DNA from: Tetragonia tetragonoides
Taxonomy: Eukaryota > Streptophyta > Magnoliopsida > Caryophyllales > Aizoaceae
Direction of reading: 5' to 3'
NCBI GenBank assembly: GCA_038025085.1
Contig: CM076142.1
Coordinates: 3,819,501-3,883,500 of the forward strand
DNA length: 64,000 bases
Shown here: positions 37,091 to 48,417 of the stretch, piece by piece
Layout of the letters: each line of letters begins with the position of its first letter
Numbering within the stretch: position 1 is the stretch's first letter
The notes under the pieces: generated by a model
What the model was told of the DNA's origin: nothing
Database searches by the model: none
The model's input: only the letters and a program-made list of their open reading frames with translations
Made by a program: the position numbers and the translations under genes

Positions 37091-38111
37091 GCGCAATTTT
37101 GTGAAAACCACCTGAAAAGTTTCATTTTTTGTCCAGTACCCCCTGAATTGTTCTTATTTATTCAGTACCACCTTAAAAGTTTATTCCGCCTTGAGAGTCA
37201 CCCCTGAAGTGATTTCCGGGCAAAATATCTTACTTTTCTTCCCTTTTTGCCCTCACATGTGCTTCACATGACTACTTTAATGCGCCCCCCTTATTTAGAT
37301 AATTAAAAAAAAAAAAAAACTAAACCAACCCTAACCTCTCTCCTCTTTCTCTCTCTAAATCTGCCATGGAAATCGAGCTTCCATTACAAAAAGCAACAAA
37401 TCTTTCTTCTCTCATAAATCTCACTTCTTCTTCTCACAACAACACCGACTGTCTTCTCTTCGGCTCTTTCTCTCTCCTCCCTCCTTCCTCTCTCTCTCCC
37501 ATGACTCCTCCAATTCTCTCTCCTCTTCTCTCATGACCACCATCACCTCCTTATCCACGGAAACAACCACATGCAACCACCACCATAATCTCATCGACTG
37601 CTTCTTCTCTCGTCGTCGCTCTCCTCTCCGCCCATCTCTAAAATAATTCACCATTTCTCACTCAATCTCATTTTCTCTCTTCTCTAAACTTAACCAATGT
37701 CATCAAGTTCATCCTCATTAGATGAAAAAATATGTGTAAAATACACGTTTTGCAAAATTAAACACAATTCAGCTAAGAAGAATTTTGATTTATAGGTTAA
37801 AGTGTGGCTGGGTTGTTAGAGAGAGAGGAAGGAACAATGGTACTGAAGAAAATTTAAGTGGGGTTGGGAAATTAGTTTATTAGTAATTAATTAATTAAAG
37901 GGTCAAATAAGTGTTTAATTTGGTCAAATAGGTAGGGGGTCACACATGAGGGCAAAATGGGAAGAGAAATATGAAATTTGGCCCGGAAATCACTTAAGGG
38001 GTGACTCTCAAGGCAAAATAAACTTTTAAGGTGGTACTGAACAAATAACAACAATTGAGGAGGTACTGAACAAAAAGTAGAACTTTTCAGGTGGTATTAA
38101 TCAAATTGCGC
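37091..38111. mobile_element. Long-TIR Mutator-like element (MULE), possible Pack-MULE
   Basis: About 170 bases at the left (from GCGCAATTTTGTGAAAACC at 37091 to near 37,262) are inverted at the right, ending AATTGCGC at 38111. Shared phrases in both arms include CACCTGAAAAGTT, CAGTACCACCTTAAAAGTTT and CTTGAGAGTCACCCC. The 9-bp direct repeat AAAAAATAA flanks the element at 37082-37090 and 38112-38120. Long TIRs plus a 9-bp duplication define MULEs. No transposase is present. The interior (about 37,263-37,945) looks like a captured gene start: telomere-box-like CCAACCCTAACC, a CT-rich leader, then ATG at 37366 opening 56 codons to a stop at 37534. Confidence 0.85.
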
Positions 38112-38120
38112 AAAAAATAA

Positions 38121-38573
38121 TAATAACAGTAGCATACCAATTACCAGATACGGTACACACTAACCAGTCCAAGTCCAACCTGTGTCCCCACCTTGGAAAA
38201 AGAAATAAATAAAGTAATAAATATAAATAATTAAATAAATAAATAAAGTAATAAATATATAAATAAATAAAGAAGAGGAAAGAGCAAGCAAGGAACCCAA
38301 CCATCAAACACCCTATAATAAAACTTGCCATACCTGATCTGTTACTTCATCATCAATCTCTCTCTCTCCTCTACCCATTCATCTCCCTCCATTTCTCTCT
38401 CCTTCTTCATCAACTCTCAACCAACTTCCCATTTCCCAGAATCACCCAAACCCAAACACCCCTCTCTCTTTTTCTCTCTCCATTTTCACTTTCATCAAAA
38501 ACCCTAAAAATCTCCCCCAAATTAGGGGAGAGAGAAAAAGGAGAAATATCGGAGAGAGAAAAAAACAAGGGAA
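38121..38573. promoter_or_regulatory. Promoter and CT-rich leader region of the BC10-like gene
   Basis: A TATA-like CTATAATAAAAC at about 38,313 is followed by a strongly CT-rich leader and the telomere-box motif AAACCCTAAA at about 38,500. Two more AACCCTAA-type motifs occur near 38,625-38,640. Plant housekeeping genes often carry such boxes; transcription start is inferred, not seen. Confidence 0.45.
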
Positions 38574-38621
38574 ATGGGGATAAAAATGGCGATGAACATT
38601 CCCCTTTCAATTATTTCATAA
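38574..38621 (+). promoter_or_regulatory. Upstream ORF (15 codons) in the leader of the BC10-like gene
   Basis: ATG at 38574 opens a frame of 15 codons (MGIKMAMNIPLSIIS) ending at TAA 38619-38621, 67 bases before the main ATG at 38689. Three in-frame ATGs lie in this short frame. If the leader is as inferred, this uORF would be scanned first and could lower translation of the main frame. Confidence 0.5.
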
Positions 38622-38688
38622 ACCCTAAATATGTAACCCTAATTTCTCCAAATTCCCACCCACATTATATCATATTCTACATAAATAA

Positions 38689-39762
38689 ATGATTCGAATG
38701 TTTCAATCACAGTACATTTTGATTTTCTCTCTCCTTTTATCTCTCCCAATCTTCTACCTTCTCGCCCCTCGTTTTCTCTCTCCTCGACAACTCCCAATTT
38801 CTGTTCCCGATGAACTCGACGATCTCGCTCTCTTCAACCGCGCTATCTCCACCGTTGGATCAAGTGGATCTTCATCATCTTCATTCACTTTCAAACGATT
38901 AGGGTCTCATAACCCTACTTTGAAAATCGCGTTTCTCTTTTTGACAAACACCGATCTGTTTTTCGCCCCTTTGTGGAACAAATTCTTCAATTCCACAGAC
39001 CCTAAATTGTACAACATCTACATTCACGCTGATCCATCTGTTGAAGTTTCGGATCCTGGTGGTGTTTTTTCGGGTCGGTTTATTACCGGAAAACATACTG
39101 AAAGATCATCAGCAACCCTAATTTCTGCTTCTAGGAGGTTAATCGCAAACGCTATTTTAGACGATTCGATGAATTTCTATTTCGCATTGGTGTCACAGAG
39201 TTGTATACCCTTACACTCATTTGGGTATGTTTATAAATCATTATTTGCTTCAACTGCACGATTTGGGTTTAATGTTCGTTACAAGAGTTTTATTGAAATT
39301 CTTGATAATGAGACTACTTTACCTGCTAGATATGTTGCTAGAGGCCAAAATGTGATGTTACCTGAGGTACCCTTTGAGAAATTTCGTGTTGGGTCACAGT
39401 TTTTTGTTATGACTAAAAAACATGCTTTGATGGTTTTGAAAGAGAGGAAATTGTGGAGGAAATTTAGATTGCCTTGTATAAAGGTTGAATCTTGTTACCC
39501 TGAAGAGCATTATTTTCCCACTTTTTTGTCCATGAGGGATCCTAATGGGTGTAGTCATTATACTCTTACGAGGGTGAATTGGACTGAGAGTGTTAATGGT
39601 CATCCTCATACGTATCAACCACCGGAGGTTTCGCCTCAGTTGATATATACTCTTAGGGAGTCGAATTTTAGTGATCATGATTACTTGTTTGCGAGGAAAT
39701 TCTCGCCTGATTCGTTGGAACCTTTGATGGATATGGCTGATACTGTCCTCTTCAACGACTGA
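38689..39762 (+). CDS. BC10-like glycosyltransferase (Core-2/I-branching, DUF266)
   Basis: One uninterrupted frame of 357 residues. It begins with a short basic stretch and a single hydrophobic segment (about residues 8-25, [19 protein letters not shown]), giving a type-II Golgi membrane topology. The catalytic region starts with KIAFLFLTNTDLFFAPLW, the family's opening motif, then YNIYIHADPS, the FYFALVSQSCIPLHSF block, FRVGSQFFVMTKKHAL, CYPEEHYFPTFL and TRVNWTE, in the order of plant DUF266/GT14-related proteins such as rice BRITTLE CULM 10. Family members are linked to cell-wall and arabinogalactan glycosylation; donor and acceptor are unknown for this one. Length is normal for the family. 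The start chosen is the first in-frame ATG of the main frame; a uORF lies upstream. Confidence 0.9.
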   Translation: MIRMFQSQYILIFSLLLSLPIFYLLAPRFLSPRQLPISVPDELDDLALFNRAISTVGSSGSSSSSFTFKRLGSHNPTLKIAFLFLTNTDLFFAPLWNKFFNSTDPKLYNIYIHADPSVEVSDPGGVFSGRFITGKHTERSSATLISASRRLIANAILDDSMNFYFALVSQSCIPLHSFGYVYKSLFASTARFGFNVRYKSFIEILDNETTLPARYVARGQNVMLPEVPFEKFRVGSQFFVMTKKHALMVLKERKLWRKFRLPCIKVESCYPEEHYFPTFLSMRDPNGCSHYTLTRVNWTESVNGHPHTYQPPEVSPQLIYTLRESNFSDHDYLFARKFSPDSLEPLMDMADTVLFND

Positions 39763-41427
39763 GGATCTCGGCTTGGCTAGTGGTGAGTAGTGATTTTACA
39801 GTATGCTTTTCATTTCGTGTTCTTTGATGTTGCTATGTACTAGTAAATATGGTTTGTGTTTATTTTAGTTATGTTGACTTGGGTGATTGAATAAGTTGGC
39901 TGTTTCTGAGAATGAATTGATGAACTTGGATGACTTCTAGTGATAGTTATGTTCTGTTTAGCAATGAAGAGAATGAAGATTCAATAATTAATATGTTCTG
40001 TTTGGCAATGAAGAAAATCTGATCCTTGGTTCTGTAGGATGCTTTCAGGAGATTACTTATTAGTAATATGTTTGGGTGTTTGTGTTTTCATATTTGCTTT
40101 ATCTTGAAGTGTCTTCTGGATTCATGTCACAATAGCACAGTTCGAGTTTAGGGTTAGGACTCTTGTATGATGGCTTTGATAATTTGTTGGTTCTTTGTAG
40201 TGCAAGTGGATTCAGAGGCTTGTTTTTATCATAGTATGGGGTTTGGACTAGTTGGCGTCTTAAGCAAACTTGTCGTGTTAAGTGTCTTACTAGTTACTAG
40301 TCTAATGAAAACGCAGATAAAGCATAGTAGAGAACTTTCATTATATGCAGGTGGCCTTAGATTGTGGTGGCCTTATGTACAGGTTGCTTGTTGTCATCTT
40401 GCAATCGTTCTTAGCTAAATGGTAGAACATGACAAACTCACACTATTGTTGATAGGAACATAGTGGTCCATCAAATGTTGATTAACACGCAGTTTTACCC
40501 TTCCTGTGAGCCAATACCTAAGCTTTAGATTCCACTTTCCAATATTGACAGTGCATGTTGACCCCACATTGTTCTTCCCATTTCCCATTTTACAATCAGA
40601 GCTTGATCCTTTTTGGCCGAAAAGCTAATCGGCAGGCGTTTCTTATCATCGTTTTTCGCTGTGATAATTGTTTCTGCTCTAAAATTATGTTGCTAATGTG
40701 ATCGGTGTTGCTTAAATTGTACTTGTTGATGTTGCCAGGTTTAAACTTTTGTTTCCCGCAAGGGAGAGGCTATCTATTGTAATACTGGGAAGGATGTTCT
40801 CTGTCAAGCCTTCCATTGTGCACGTACAAGCCCGTCAAGCGGAAGAATCAACTGCCCAACTTCATTGCCGGTATGCTGCTCAAGAAATCTCTCCAATTGT
40901 ATGATACCACGATGATAAGAGCTATTCAGATGGTAATTGAAGGGGCAGGTTATTTTCTGTACATATATGCAAAGTTATATCTTGTACCATATGTCAAGTA
41001 GCATGAATACTCAGAGAGAGCGAAGCAGCTTACTACTAAGGTCCATCGATGTGTACTGGAACTTCGACGTGCCTTGCTCTTTTGCCGTTTTGCTTAATCA
41101 AGGGTTAGAGATAATTGTGTAGTAATGTTTGTGTGACCTTTTCCTTTTCCTGTTCCAATGGTGTTAACCAGAGCAGAATGCTTCTGGGGGGCTCCATTGC
41201 AACTCTATGGTTTTCTTTATATTTATGAAAGCACCTTTCTAAACCCTACTTACCCGCTCATTGCTTTAGCACTTTTGAGTTTTGACTATTTGATTGTGTT
41301 ATGATTATTAATGAGGATTATCTTAGTGCAGGTTCATTGTAGGTTCAGTCTTGTTTAAATTTTTCTTTTTCTTTTTGGGAATAAAATCAAAATAAAAATA
41401 AGAATCTATGAGAATAAAAGTTTCCGT
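39763..41427. other. 3' flank of the BC10-like gene
   Basis: No separate gene is supported. GTGGTGAGTAG just after the stop and TTGCCAGGTTTAAAC near 40,738 could be donor and acceptor of a 3' UTR intron. Otherwise featureless. Confidence 0.4.
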
Positions 41428-41919
41428 GTGTGCTCTCACATTCCTAAGGCAGTTGAATTACAGCGGGTCCGATGGCGACTACCAGTTGCAGGACACACTA
41501 AGATTAATTTTAACGGTTCCAAGAAAGGGGATCTTGCAGCCGCTGGTTTTGTTATTAGAGATACAACTAGTCAATTCTTAGGCGCAGGGGCTAGGTGTGT
41601 CGGACAGGCATCTATACTTATTGCAGAAGCCATTGGATTAAGGGATGGAGTCAGAAAAGCTATTGAGCTCGGGTGCGAGCGTCTGGAAGTTGAAGGTGAC
41701 AACCTTACTGTTATAAAGGCACTAAGAGGTGAAATCGAAATTTCATGGTCCATTTATTCACTCATCATTGATACAAGGCACTTTTTAGCCTTAAGAAACC
41801 CAGTGGCTGTTCAGCATGTATTTCGCGAAGGGAACCGGGGTATACATGTCATGAAGAGTGCTACTTCTCCGCACCTTCTTCTAAAGCTTTCTGGCAAATT
41901 CTTTATGAGGATTTATTAG
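41428..41919 (+). pseudogene. RNase H-like (RVT_3 type) fragment
   Basis: The frame encodes the RNase H fold found at the C-terminus of plant LINE ORF2 and in related stand-alone genes: KINFNGSKKGDLAAAGFVIRD, then ILIAEAIGLRDGV, LEVEGDNLTVIKAL and VQHVFREGNRG. The first catalytic Asp of the usual DGS is Asn here, and the final AD (expected after REGNR) is lost, with the reading degenerating from about residue 140. The Glu (AEA) and middle Asp (EGD) remain. It is therefore probably an inactive remnant of a non-LTR element or a decayed RNase H-like gene. Its left limit is unclear. Confidence 0.65.
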
Positions 41920-44044
41920 AGGTCACTCTCGAGAGGAGACTCTCAAAAAAGTGGAGACACAATAAAGTTTTAAAAGTGTACAAATATTCTGTCCCTTATC
42001 CTAATGTCTAAAATGGTTTTTCTGATGGTTCAAATGGTTTTATCAAATTAGCTAATTAGCCTATTTTATCGGCTATATAGGTCACTCCTACCCACTCAAT
42101 CACCCATTATATTATATATTCAGAATTTTCTACTTTGTCAATCATTAGCACGGAGAATCTGAAGGTTGATGTCATTTGACTCAACAGTTTCTCTTTAGTT
42201 TTATTAGTACCTATTACTAACGCAACATGAATTATAAACCCTAATTGTATACAATAGCGTACAGATTACATATACCCGATGAGCCAACAAATTAAACTTG
42301 CAGACATAATTATCAAAAAAGGCCTAATGGAAATTGAACCCACGACCGTTACCACTTGCTGTGAAATCCAATCCCACGACCAATTTTGCTACCATTTTTA
42401 AGACGTGGAGTACTTATTAATGATACACGAAGGATTTTTGATGAGTTAGTTCTTGAAATTTTTTTGTACATACCTTAACCTGGAATATGTGACAGCAATG
42501 TTTCCTCTTTTACCTAATAGCAAGAGCATCACGAGGAAAGGAAAACTGACCTTTTAGTATTGTGTGGTGATTTTATTATTAGAATTGAATAGATAAGCAG
42601 CGATCTTAATCAATCAACAAATAGGTAGGACCATGCCAAAGTAATTATTGATTAATACTCTACTCTAATCTAAGTATAGATTTGACCCTTCAAATGATGA
42701 ACACCGAGCACCTATATTTTGCCAGTTGCTACCCCACGGGTGCATTAGTAAGCATCATTATCACATTGAATATGTATAGAATGTGTAAATTGTCGGTATT
42801 ATCATCATCGTTATCCTACAGTCCCGTACAATACTTGTAACTCCTAAATATGTGACACTTTGGTATTAAGAGTTGCAAATCATCATCGTTATCTTCGATT
42901 CTCGCATTGGGCATGGAGTAGCTTTGAATCTCTTGGCCAGCTGTTTCACCCTTTAAGATGCCTACCAGCCGCGGGGAATAGGCATTGTCGTATCCATGGT
43001 CCTTTTTTGGTGACAAATATCGCCAACATGAAAGATCCTCCTAAATCAGTGGGTGACTAACTGAGCTCTCCTACCTTTTAGTCTGTTTGGAGGGAAGGAA
43101 ATGGTTAGCGATAAAGGCTCGAACTTGGTCACGAATTCGGAATTGTCACCACTATGACAAACCCTCACGACGGCTAAATCATTCTTTAGAAAAAAAATGA
43201 ACCTTACAGATCCAAAATGGTTTCCAAATTTCAGTCACCGATATACTCCATCGTCTATAACTCACTCTAATGCCAAGGGTGCCATAGGGTCTGTGGAAAT
43301 CATACTAGATCCTACTTCAAGAAGCCCTCGACAATTATTCACCACAGCCTGTAGAACATGATTAAATATGAGCGTCACAAATTCCTCAAGCATATGGGAT
43401 GTTCACATCAGCCGTTTCGTCAGCTACCCACAATTTTATATGGTGTAAATCTATCATTGTTGGACCCAAAAGTTGGGATGGGCATGGGCTACCAAAAAGC
43501 CAAATTATGACATGGATGAGGTTGCATGCATAATAGTGTCTGTTAAATGGCTTTTATCCTAATCTTAAATTTAGAACTTCACAGAAAAATGAGAAATTAT
43601 ATGGAATTTTGTCATTCTGAAATCTATCTAGTATATACCAAATCCAGTAGAATACTTATTATCCAGTGTCTACAATGTTGGATTAGTGCTAATTTCATAA
43701 ATAAGTATCAATCCTCAAAGAAGGGATCCAGAAGCTAATAACCGGTTTCCTATCTTGTCCTCTTCAGTATCGCAGCTATGGTGGGACATGGCTGTTTTGT
43801 AAAGAATCAATGAATGTTGTAATTTCATGTCTATGCTTTGTACGAGTCTTCAATTGGAAAATCTTCTGCTGAACTTCCGACTCTTGCCAAAAATTACGCT
43901 TTGATATCAGCGATACGAGACATTTTCCACATTTTGTCAGATTCCACCTTCTAGGCGGCCCCCTTCATTTGAGAGTTTACAGGATCAGGTACCTGAATGG
44001 AACAACCACTCACGGAGCATAGTCTTTGGACAGTTTGAAGGGCG
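41920..44044. other. Intergenic region with tRNA-like scraps
   Basis: No gene recognised. Around 42,325-42,405 the minus strand carries a tRNA-like phrase with a B-box-like GGGTTCAATTTCC, and around 43,105-43,165 another with AAGTTCGAGCC. Both could be SINE or tRNA relics. Confidence 0.4.
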
Positions 44045-47000
44045 TCATGAAGATACATTGGTGATGTTGAAGTAGACCGTTTTCTGTTGAAAGCCATTCA
44101 TAGCATAATCAACTTGGAAGTGGCCCAATTGCGACTTGAAGCGTAAGCCATAGCCAAATCCAATGCCTGTTCCTGGTTTGCCTTGTCTCAAGGCTGGGCT
44201 TCCTGCCATTTCCAGACAAGAGAAGCATCACATAAGCCAGCAGTAAAAGGACAACCACAGGATGCCAAAACACATTGCTGAATTATAGCGAAGCAAAGGG
44301 GGGGTGCAAGCAAGTTGCCAAACTAGGAGTCTAGAAAAGTTAAACTAATGCAGTTTCATTATCAACATATCAATATCAAAAGTTAAACTTCCAAGAGAAG
44401 GCTTGAAAAGTCACAAAATGCTTCAAGATAGTGAGATCATACCAGGAACAAGTCGACCAGATCCCAGATCAGAACCATAATCCATGAAAATTGCACCTTC
44501 CAACATCTTGCTCTGTAATCAGAAAGGGGAAAGTTTGAAGGACTAGAGAGATAACTATGTGAGTTATGGAATCAGATATCCAGAACTTTTATTTCAAGGG
44601 TAGCTAAAGAAATGCAAAGCACAAGCAATATACTATTTAATCCAGTGAGGCAAACAGTGGCCAAAATTCTACTAGTAGAGTTTCAACTAGAATGTAAAAG
44701 CTCAAAACAATTCCAGCCCTACTCGATGTGACCACCCAAGAGGAACCGGAGGTGAAGCTGGGTGTGTATACCTTTACTTTTTACATTTGATTATGGATTA
44801 CTAAATACTGAAAAGCAGTAAAATATAGTGAACCATACTCCTCTAAGGCTCTAACTACTGTATACATCTAATTCATGTCTTTCTGTACAACCTATCAAGA
44901 AGAAAGATATCAAGCAGTTCATATTTTTGAAGGCACTAGGGCAATGTTGATTTGTCACATGAGCCAATATTGGTGCTATCTTAAGTTTAACACTGAGATG
45001 GAAGTTCCTATGTCAGGAAAAGGGGAAATGGCTTCCTTGGATGGGCAGGAAATGGCAGTAACACTAGGAATGAACAGTAACAAGATTAATAGAGATTTCA
45101 AATACACACCCTGTTTTGCATAAAACAAATACCTACCAAGGGGAATGTCAATTCACTGTTAGCAACCAAACATGATCGGCCAGTTCCAACAGCACCATCA
45201 CCATAGCCTCGAACACTACCAAGACCACCGATTGCAAATGCTTGGTATGGAGCCATATCACCCACAATAGAGCCTCCTGTGACACTGTCAAAATCTACAT
45301 AAGAGAGATGAAAATGCAATGCGTTTCTAATGTGATTACAAAACAACAAGATAAATGAAATCATTTATTATGAGGACAAGCATAGTAACAACATTAACCA
45401 AATGAACAAATGGCCCAGTGGACAAGTGATGTGTATCACATGCTTCTAAAGTCATATCATAGGAGTTTATTTGGATGATGAGATTTATGGACTGCCAGAA
45501 AATCAAGCAAACCCCTATTCAAACTTCTTTAGCAGTCTAACAAGACCATACTTAAGAGTTAAGACTATGAACAAAAGAATGCACATCTTAAGGTTCTAGA
45601 CTGTAAAACTGGTTTGGAGTGTACTAAACCAGAAGCTTGATAAGTTAACATATGCTCAAACTAATTGTTCTAGTTTCAGGGGAAGAAATCTTTCACCAAC
45701 AAGCAACAATTGACGAGTCACTGCTGCCAGTGCCAGTACAGGGCATATTAAAACCACAATGAAGAAGGCAATAGGCTTAGCTCTTGATTTTGAGCACTTC
45801 CCCACACACACTGGACCCAATAGAAAACAAAATATGGACAGGTTAGTTGCAATCTGCTATGAGTTTTTCTGTCACTTTGGTCTCATTATAACTGAAGTGT
45901 ATAATTGAGATTGAAGAAATACAACGTTTCTTGAGACTTCCTAAGGGGACACTGATTTCTAGTTCAACTACTGTTTACATTTGCCATATTCGCCCCTTTA
46001 ACACTTCACATGTGAGAGGTGACAGGAGATGTTAGGACTATTGCCATTGCCCTTTTTTTTTGATCTTTATTTATCTTCTTTTCTTATAGGGGGGTGTTAG
46101 GGATTTTTTTTTGGGGGGGGGGGGGGGGGAGGGGCACAAGAGAGAGTTCTGCCCATTGTTCATCTTTGAGTTTCCACATATACCAGCACTAGGATAACTA
46201 AGAATATGCTAAGTGAGAATCCTTACCTGCTTAAGAGAAAAGCAGGCCCAACTTTGACACCCTTCATTCCAACAAACTTGAAACGATTGAACACAAGCCA
46301 CTTAGACAAAACAGGGAGTCCTTGTTCGATTTGCAAGCTAAACTGAAAGCAAACCAAAGCCTATTTGAGTGACATGCAGCAGAACCTCATTTCCTAAATT
46401 CTAGCCATAGTTTGCACCAAGAAGTTCACATCTTAGATTCTAAGTTGAGGAATGTACTCGACTGAAGCAATTATCATCAGCCTTGGCATAACGGGTTTCC
46501 TGCTTTAAAACCATCATACTGTCATGGGAACCTCCACTGAACACACAAGATTTCAGAAACAAGAATCCAAATTAGCTTCTTGTGAAACAGATATCTTGCT
46601 TGTTAAAAGATAGCCACTTGTCCATAGTAGAAAGACTTAGTTACCTGCATGTAACTGCAAACCCATCTAGATCTCGACTTATAGGACGCCCTTCATCATT
46701 GACCGGGCGTACATGCTGCAAAAGATAAAACAAGTCTTCAAATAATGAATACTTTCTTATTAAGTTGGCCCAACTACCCAAAACCAAAACCCAATGTATA
46801 GACTTGCAGCATGTCATCTCACCTCAAATTTTACACTGGTCGTGCTGCTCCAATTTGAACTAGCTGGTTCACTCAGGTCTAAACCCACAGAGGAGCGGCA
46901 GAGATTCACACCTCCACTCCCAGTTCTAGAGAAGTTATCAATAGGTAAGCCATGTACTCCAATCTCGGGTGAAATAGAATGCTGAAGCACAAGAAGAAGA

Positions 47001-47835
47001 AAAAACTCTATGATAGGTTCCCACCAGTACATGTTCAAAAATATAAACAATTTTCTTTAGGGGGGTCTGTCACATTATCTTGAAAGTCATATTGCAAGTT
47101 GGCACTATGCCACTAACTAAACAAGGATACATAACAAGCAAACCTGAAGCACAAAAGACTGCTGAGGAAGCCATTCGGGCCTCGGCCTCCTATAAGCTAC
47201 CAAGACATTTGTATCATACAATCCTTTGTCCCAAAACACATCAAGCTTCTCACTCCCACCAAACAAATTGGGGTGCTTGATGCACAGGCTGCCATATGCA
47301 TTTTCAATGATCATCAACTTCAATTTTTTTTATTACATTATCAAATGGCCCATTAAGACAAAAGTAAAGAAAATGATACTAAAATGAACATGAATCATAA
47401 TTCAAAACCCTTACCTCCCAATAACCAAAGAGAGAGGGCCACCAGCGTTCCTGTTGTAAAGACAAACAAATTAAAGAACAATAACAAAAATGAAGTATGC
47501 TGATTAAATTTAGAGAATGAGAGAGAAACCTGAAAGGAGACAGCATCAATGCAGCACATAGCTTGTGAGTCAAATCAACATTGACATCAATTTTTGCTTA
47601 AAAAAAAAAAAAAGAAAAACCAAATGGGCGTCACTACTAAGGTGACAATCCAGGCAACAAAATACCCAAATGAGCATTAAACACTGACAACCCAACTCAA
47701 TTTTAGAGTGAAATAATCAATTTTGGATAATTTAGAATGAAATATGTACTGGGTTTATGTTCTCTAATCTCAATTAGCAAAATTGGAAGTAAAGAACTGA
47801 CCTTTACCAGCGTGGATGCTCTTTTGAGCTCCCAT
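44045..47835 (-). CDS. P39: Chloroplast outer envelope beta-barrel protein P39/OEP39 (POTRA-less Omp85 homologue)
   Basis: Eleven exons in transcription order: 47835-47802, 47596-47530, 47450-47415, 47288-47144, 46981-46823, 46715-46645, 46536-46458, 46342-46227, 45284-45137, 44512-44443 and 44202-44045, giving 360 residues. It begins MGAQKSIHAGKAKIDVNVD and has the ordered blocks SLCIKHPNLFGGSEKLDV, HSISPEIGVHGLPIDNFSR, ISRDLDGFAVTCSGG, the conserved strand motif GGLGSVRGYGDGAVG, and a terminal GYGLRFKSQLGHFQVDYA followed by an aromatic end (VYFNITNVSS). These are the C-terminal barrel strands of OEP80/Toc75-V-type Omp85 proteins without the N-terminal POTRA domains, as in Arabidopsis P39 (about 362 residues). 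The VRGY motif lies in the L6 loop. Likely a beta-barrel in the plastid outer envelope; its substrate is unknown. Acceptors at 47288 and 45284 were chosen over nearby AGs because only they keep phase. Confidence 0.9.
46113..46129. repeat. 17-base G homopolymer
   Basis: A run of 17 G follows nine T in an intron of the P39 gene; another GGGG follows one base later. It is C-rich on the transcribed RNA of P39. Confidence 0.95.
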
Positions 47836-48195
47836 TTGTGTTATTAAACCCAGCAAAAACCATGAAAATTTGGAGAAACTTCAAACCAGCAAGATAAGTA
47901 TTACCCCTACAACTTGAGGTTCTTAACTTAAATTTCAAATGCCAATTGGGCTATATGATTTTACTGGTAAAGAAGGTTCAATTTTTGAAGAGAATTATAA
48001 TGGTTGAAGAATGTTTGAGAGAGAGGGAAAGGACCAAAAAATAGGTTTATTTTGTGCTTCAATTAGATTTGTGGGCGCAACCGGCCAACCGCCCAAGTTA
48101 TCCCTTTCTTTCTGCTTGGGCTTCTCTATGAATATGATGAATCTTGTAGATCCACAAAATCAGAAATGGAAGTTAGAAATACTCTGTAGGAGATG
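47836..48195. other. Presumed promoter region of P39
   Basis: No gene seen. Separates the P39 start from the tRNA on the same strand. Confidence 0.4.
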
Positions 48196-48267
48196 AGCCC
48201 CCAGCGAGGATCGAACTCGCGACCTTTTGCTTACGAAGCAAACGCACTACCACTATGCTATGGAGGC
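48196..48267 (-). tRNA. tRNA-Thr (anticodon CGU)
   Basis: The minus strand folds into a complete 72-nt cloverleaf. The acceptor stem GCCTCCA pairs with TGGGGGC (one U-G), followed by discriminator T. The D arm is GCAT/GTGC with AGTGGTA in the loop, the anticodon stem TTTGC/GCAAA with loop TTCGTAA, and the T arm GCGAG TTCGATC CTCGC. The anticodon CGT (plus strand 48233-48235) reads ACG threonine codons. The internal A box (TAGCATAGTGGTAG) and B box (GTTCGATCC) for RNA polymerase III are present. No intron; CCA is not encoded, as expected for a nuclear gene. Confidence 0.93.
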
Positions 48268-48359
48268 AAATGCGATGCTTAATATAAGCCTTTTTAAATT
48301 TTCAAAAAGCATTTGTAAGTGTATATCGACTATTCATGAATGACAATGTCTCTTGATCA

Positions 48360-48360
<1 letters not shown>

Positions 48361-48396
<36 letters not shown>

Positions 48397-48417
48397 AATA
48401 ATAATAATAATAATAAT
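48361..48417. repeat. Compound (AAC)n(AAT)n microsatellite
   Basis: About eleven AAC units change directly into about eight AAT units. Confidence 0.95.

Noticed and set aside
37421..37654. Minus-strand frame rich in Arg and Glu
   Set aside because: It is the reverse of the CT-rich leader-like interior of the MULE; composition explains it.
42816..43060. Overlapping open frames of about 66 codons on both strands
   Set aside because: No recognisable family, no splice context and no codon support; likely chance.
45137..45294. Acceptor at 45295-45296 for the P39 VRGY exon
   Set aside because: It breaks the reading frame with the preceding exon; the acceptor at 45285-45286 keeps phase and gives the expected SVTGGS.
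47144..47317. Acceptor at 47318-47319 for the fourth P39 exon
   Set aside because: It would shift phase relative to the 36-base exon before it; the acceptor at 47289-47290 restores VIGSLCIKH.
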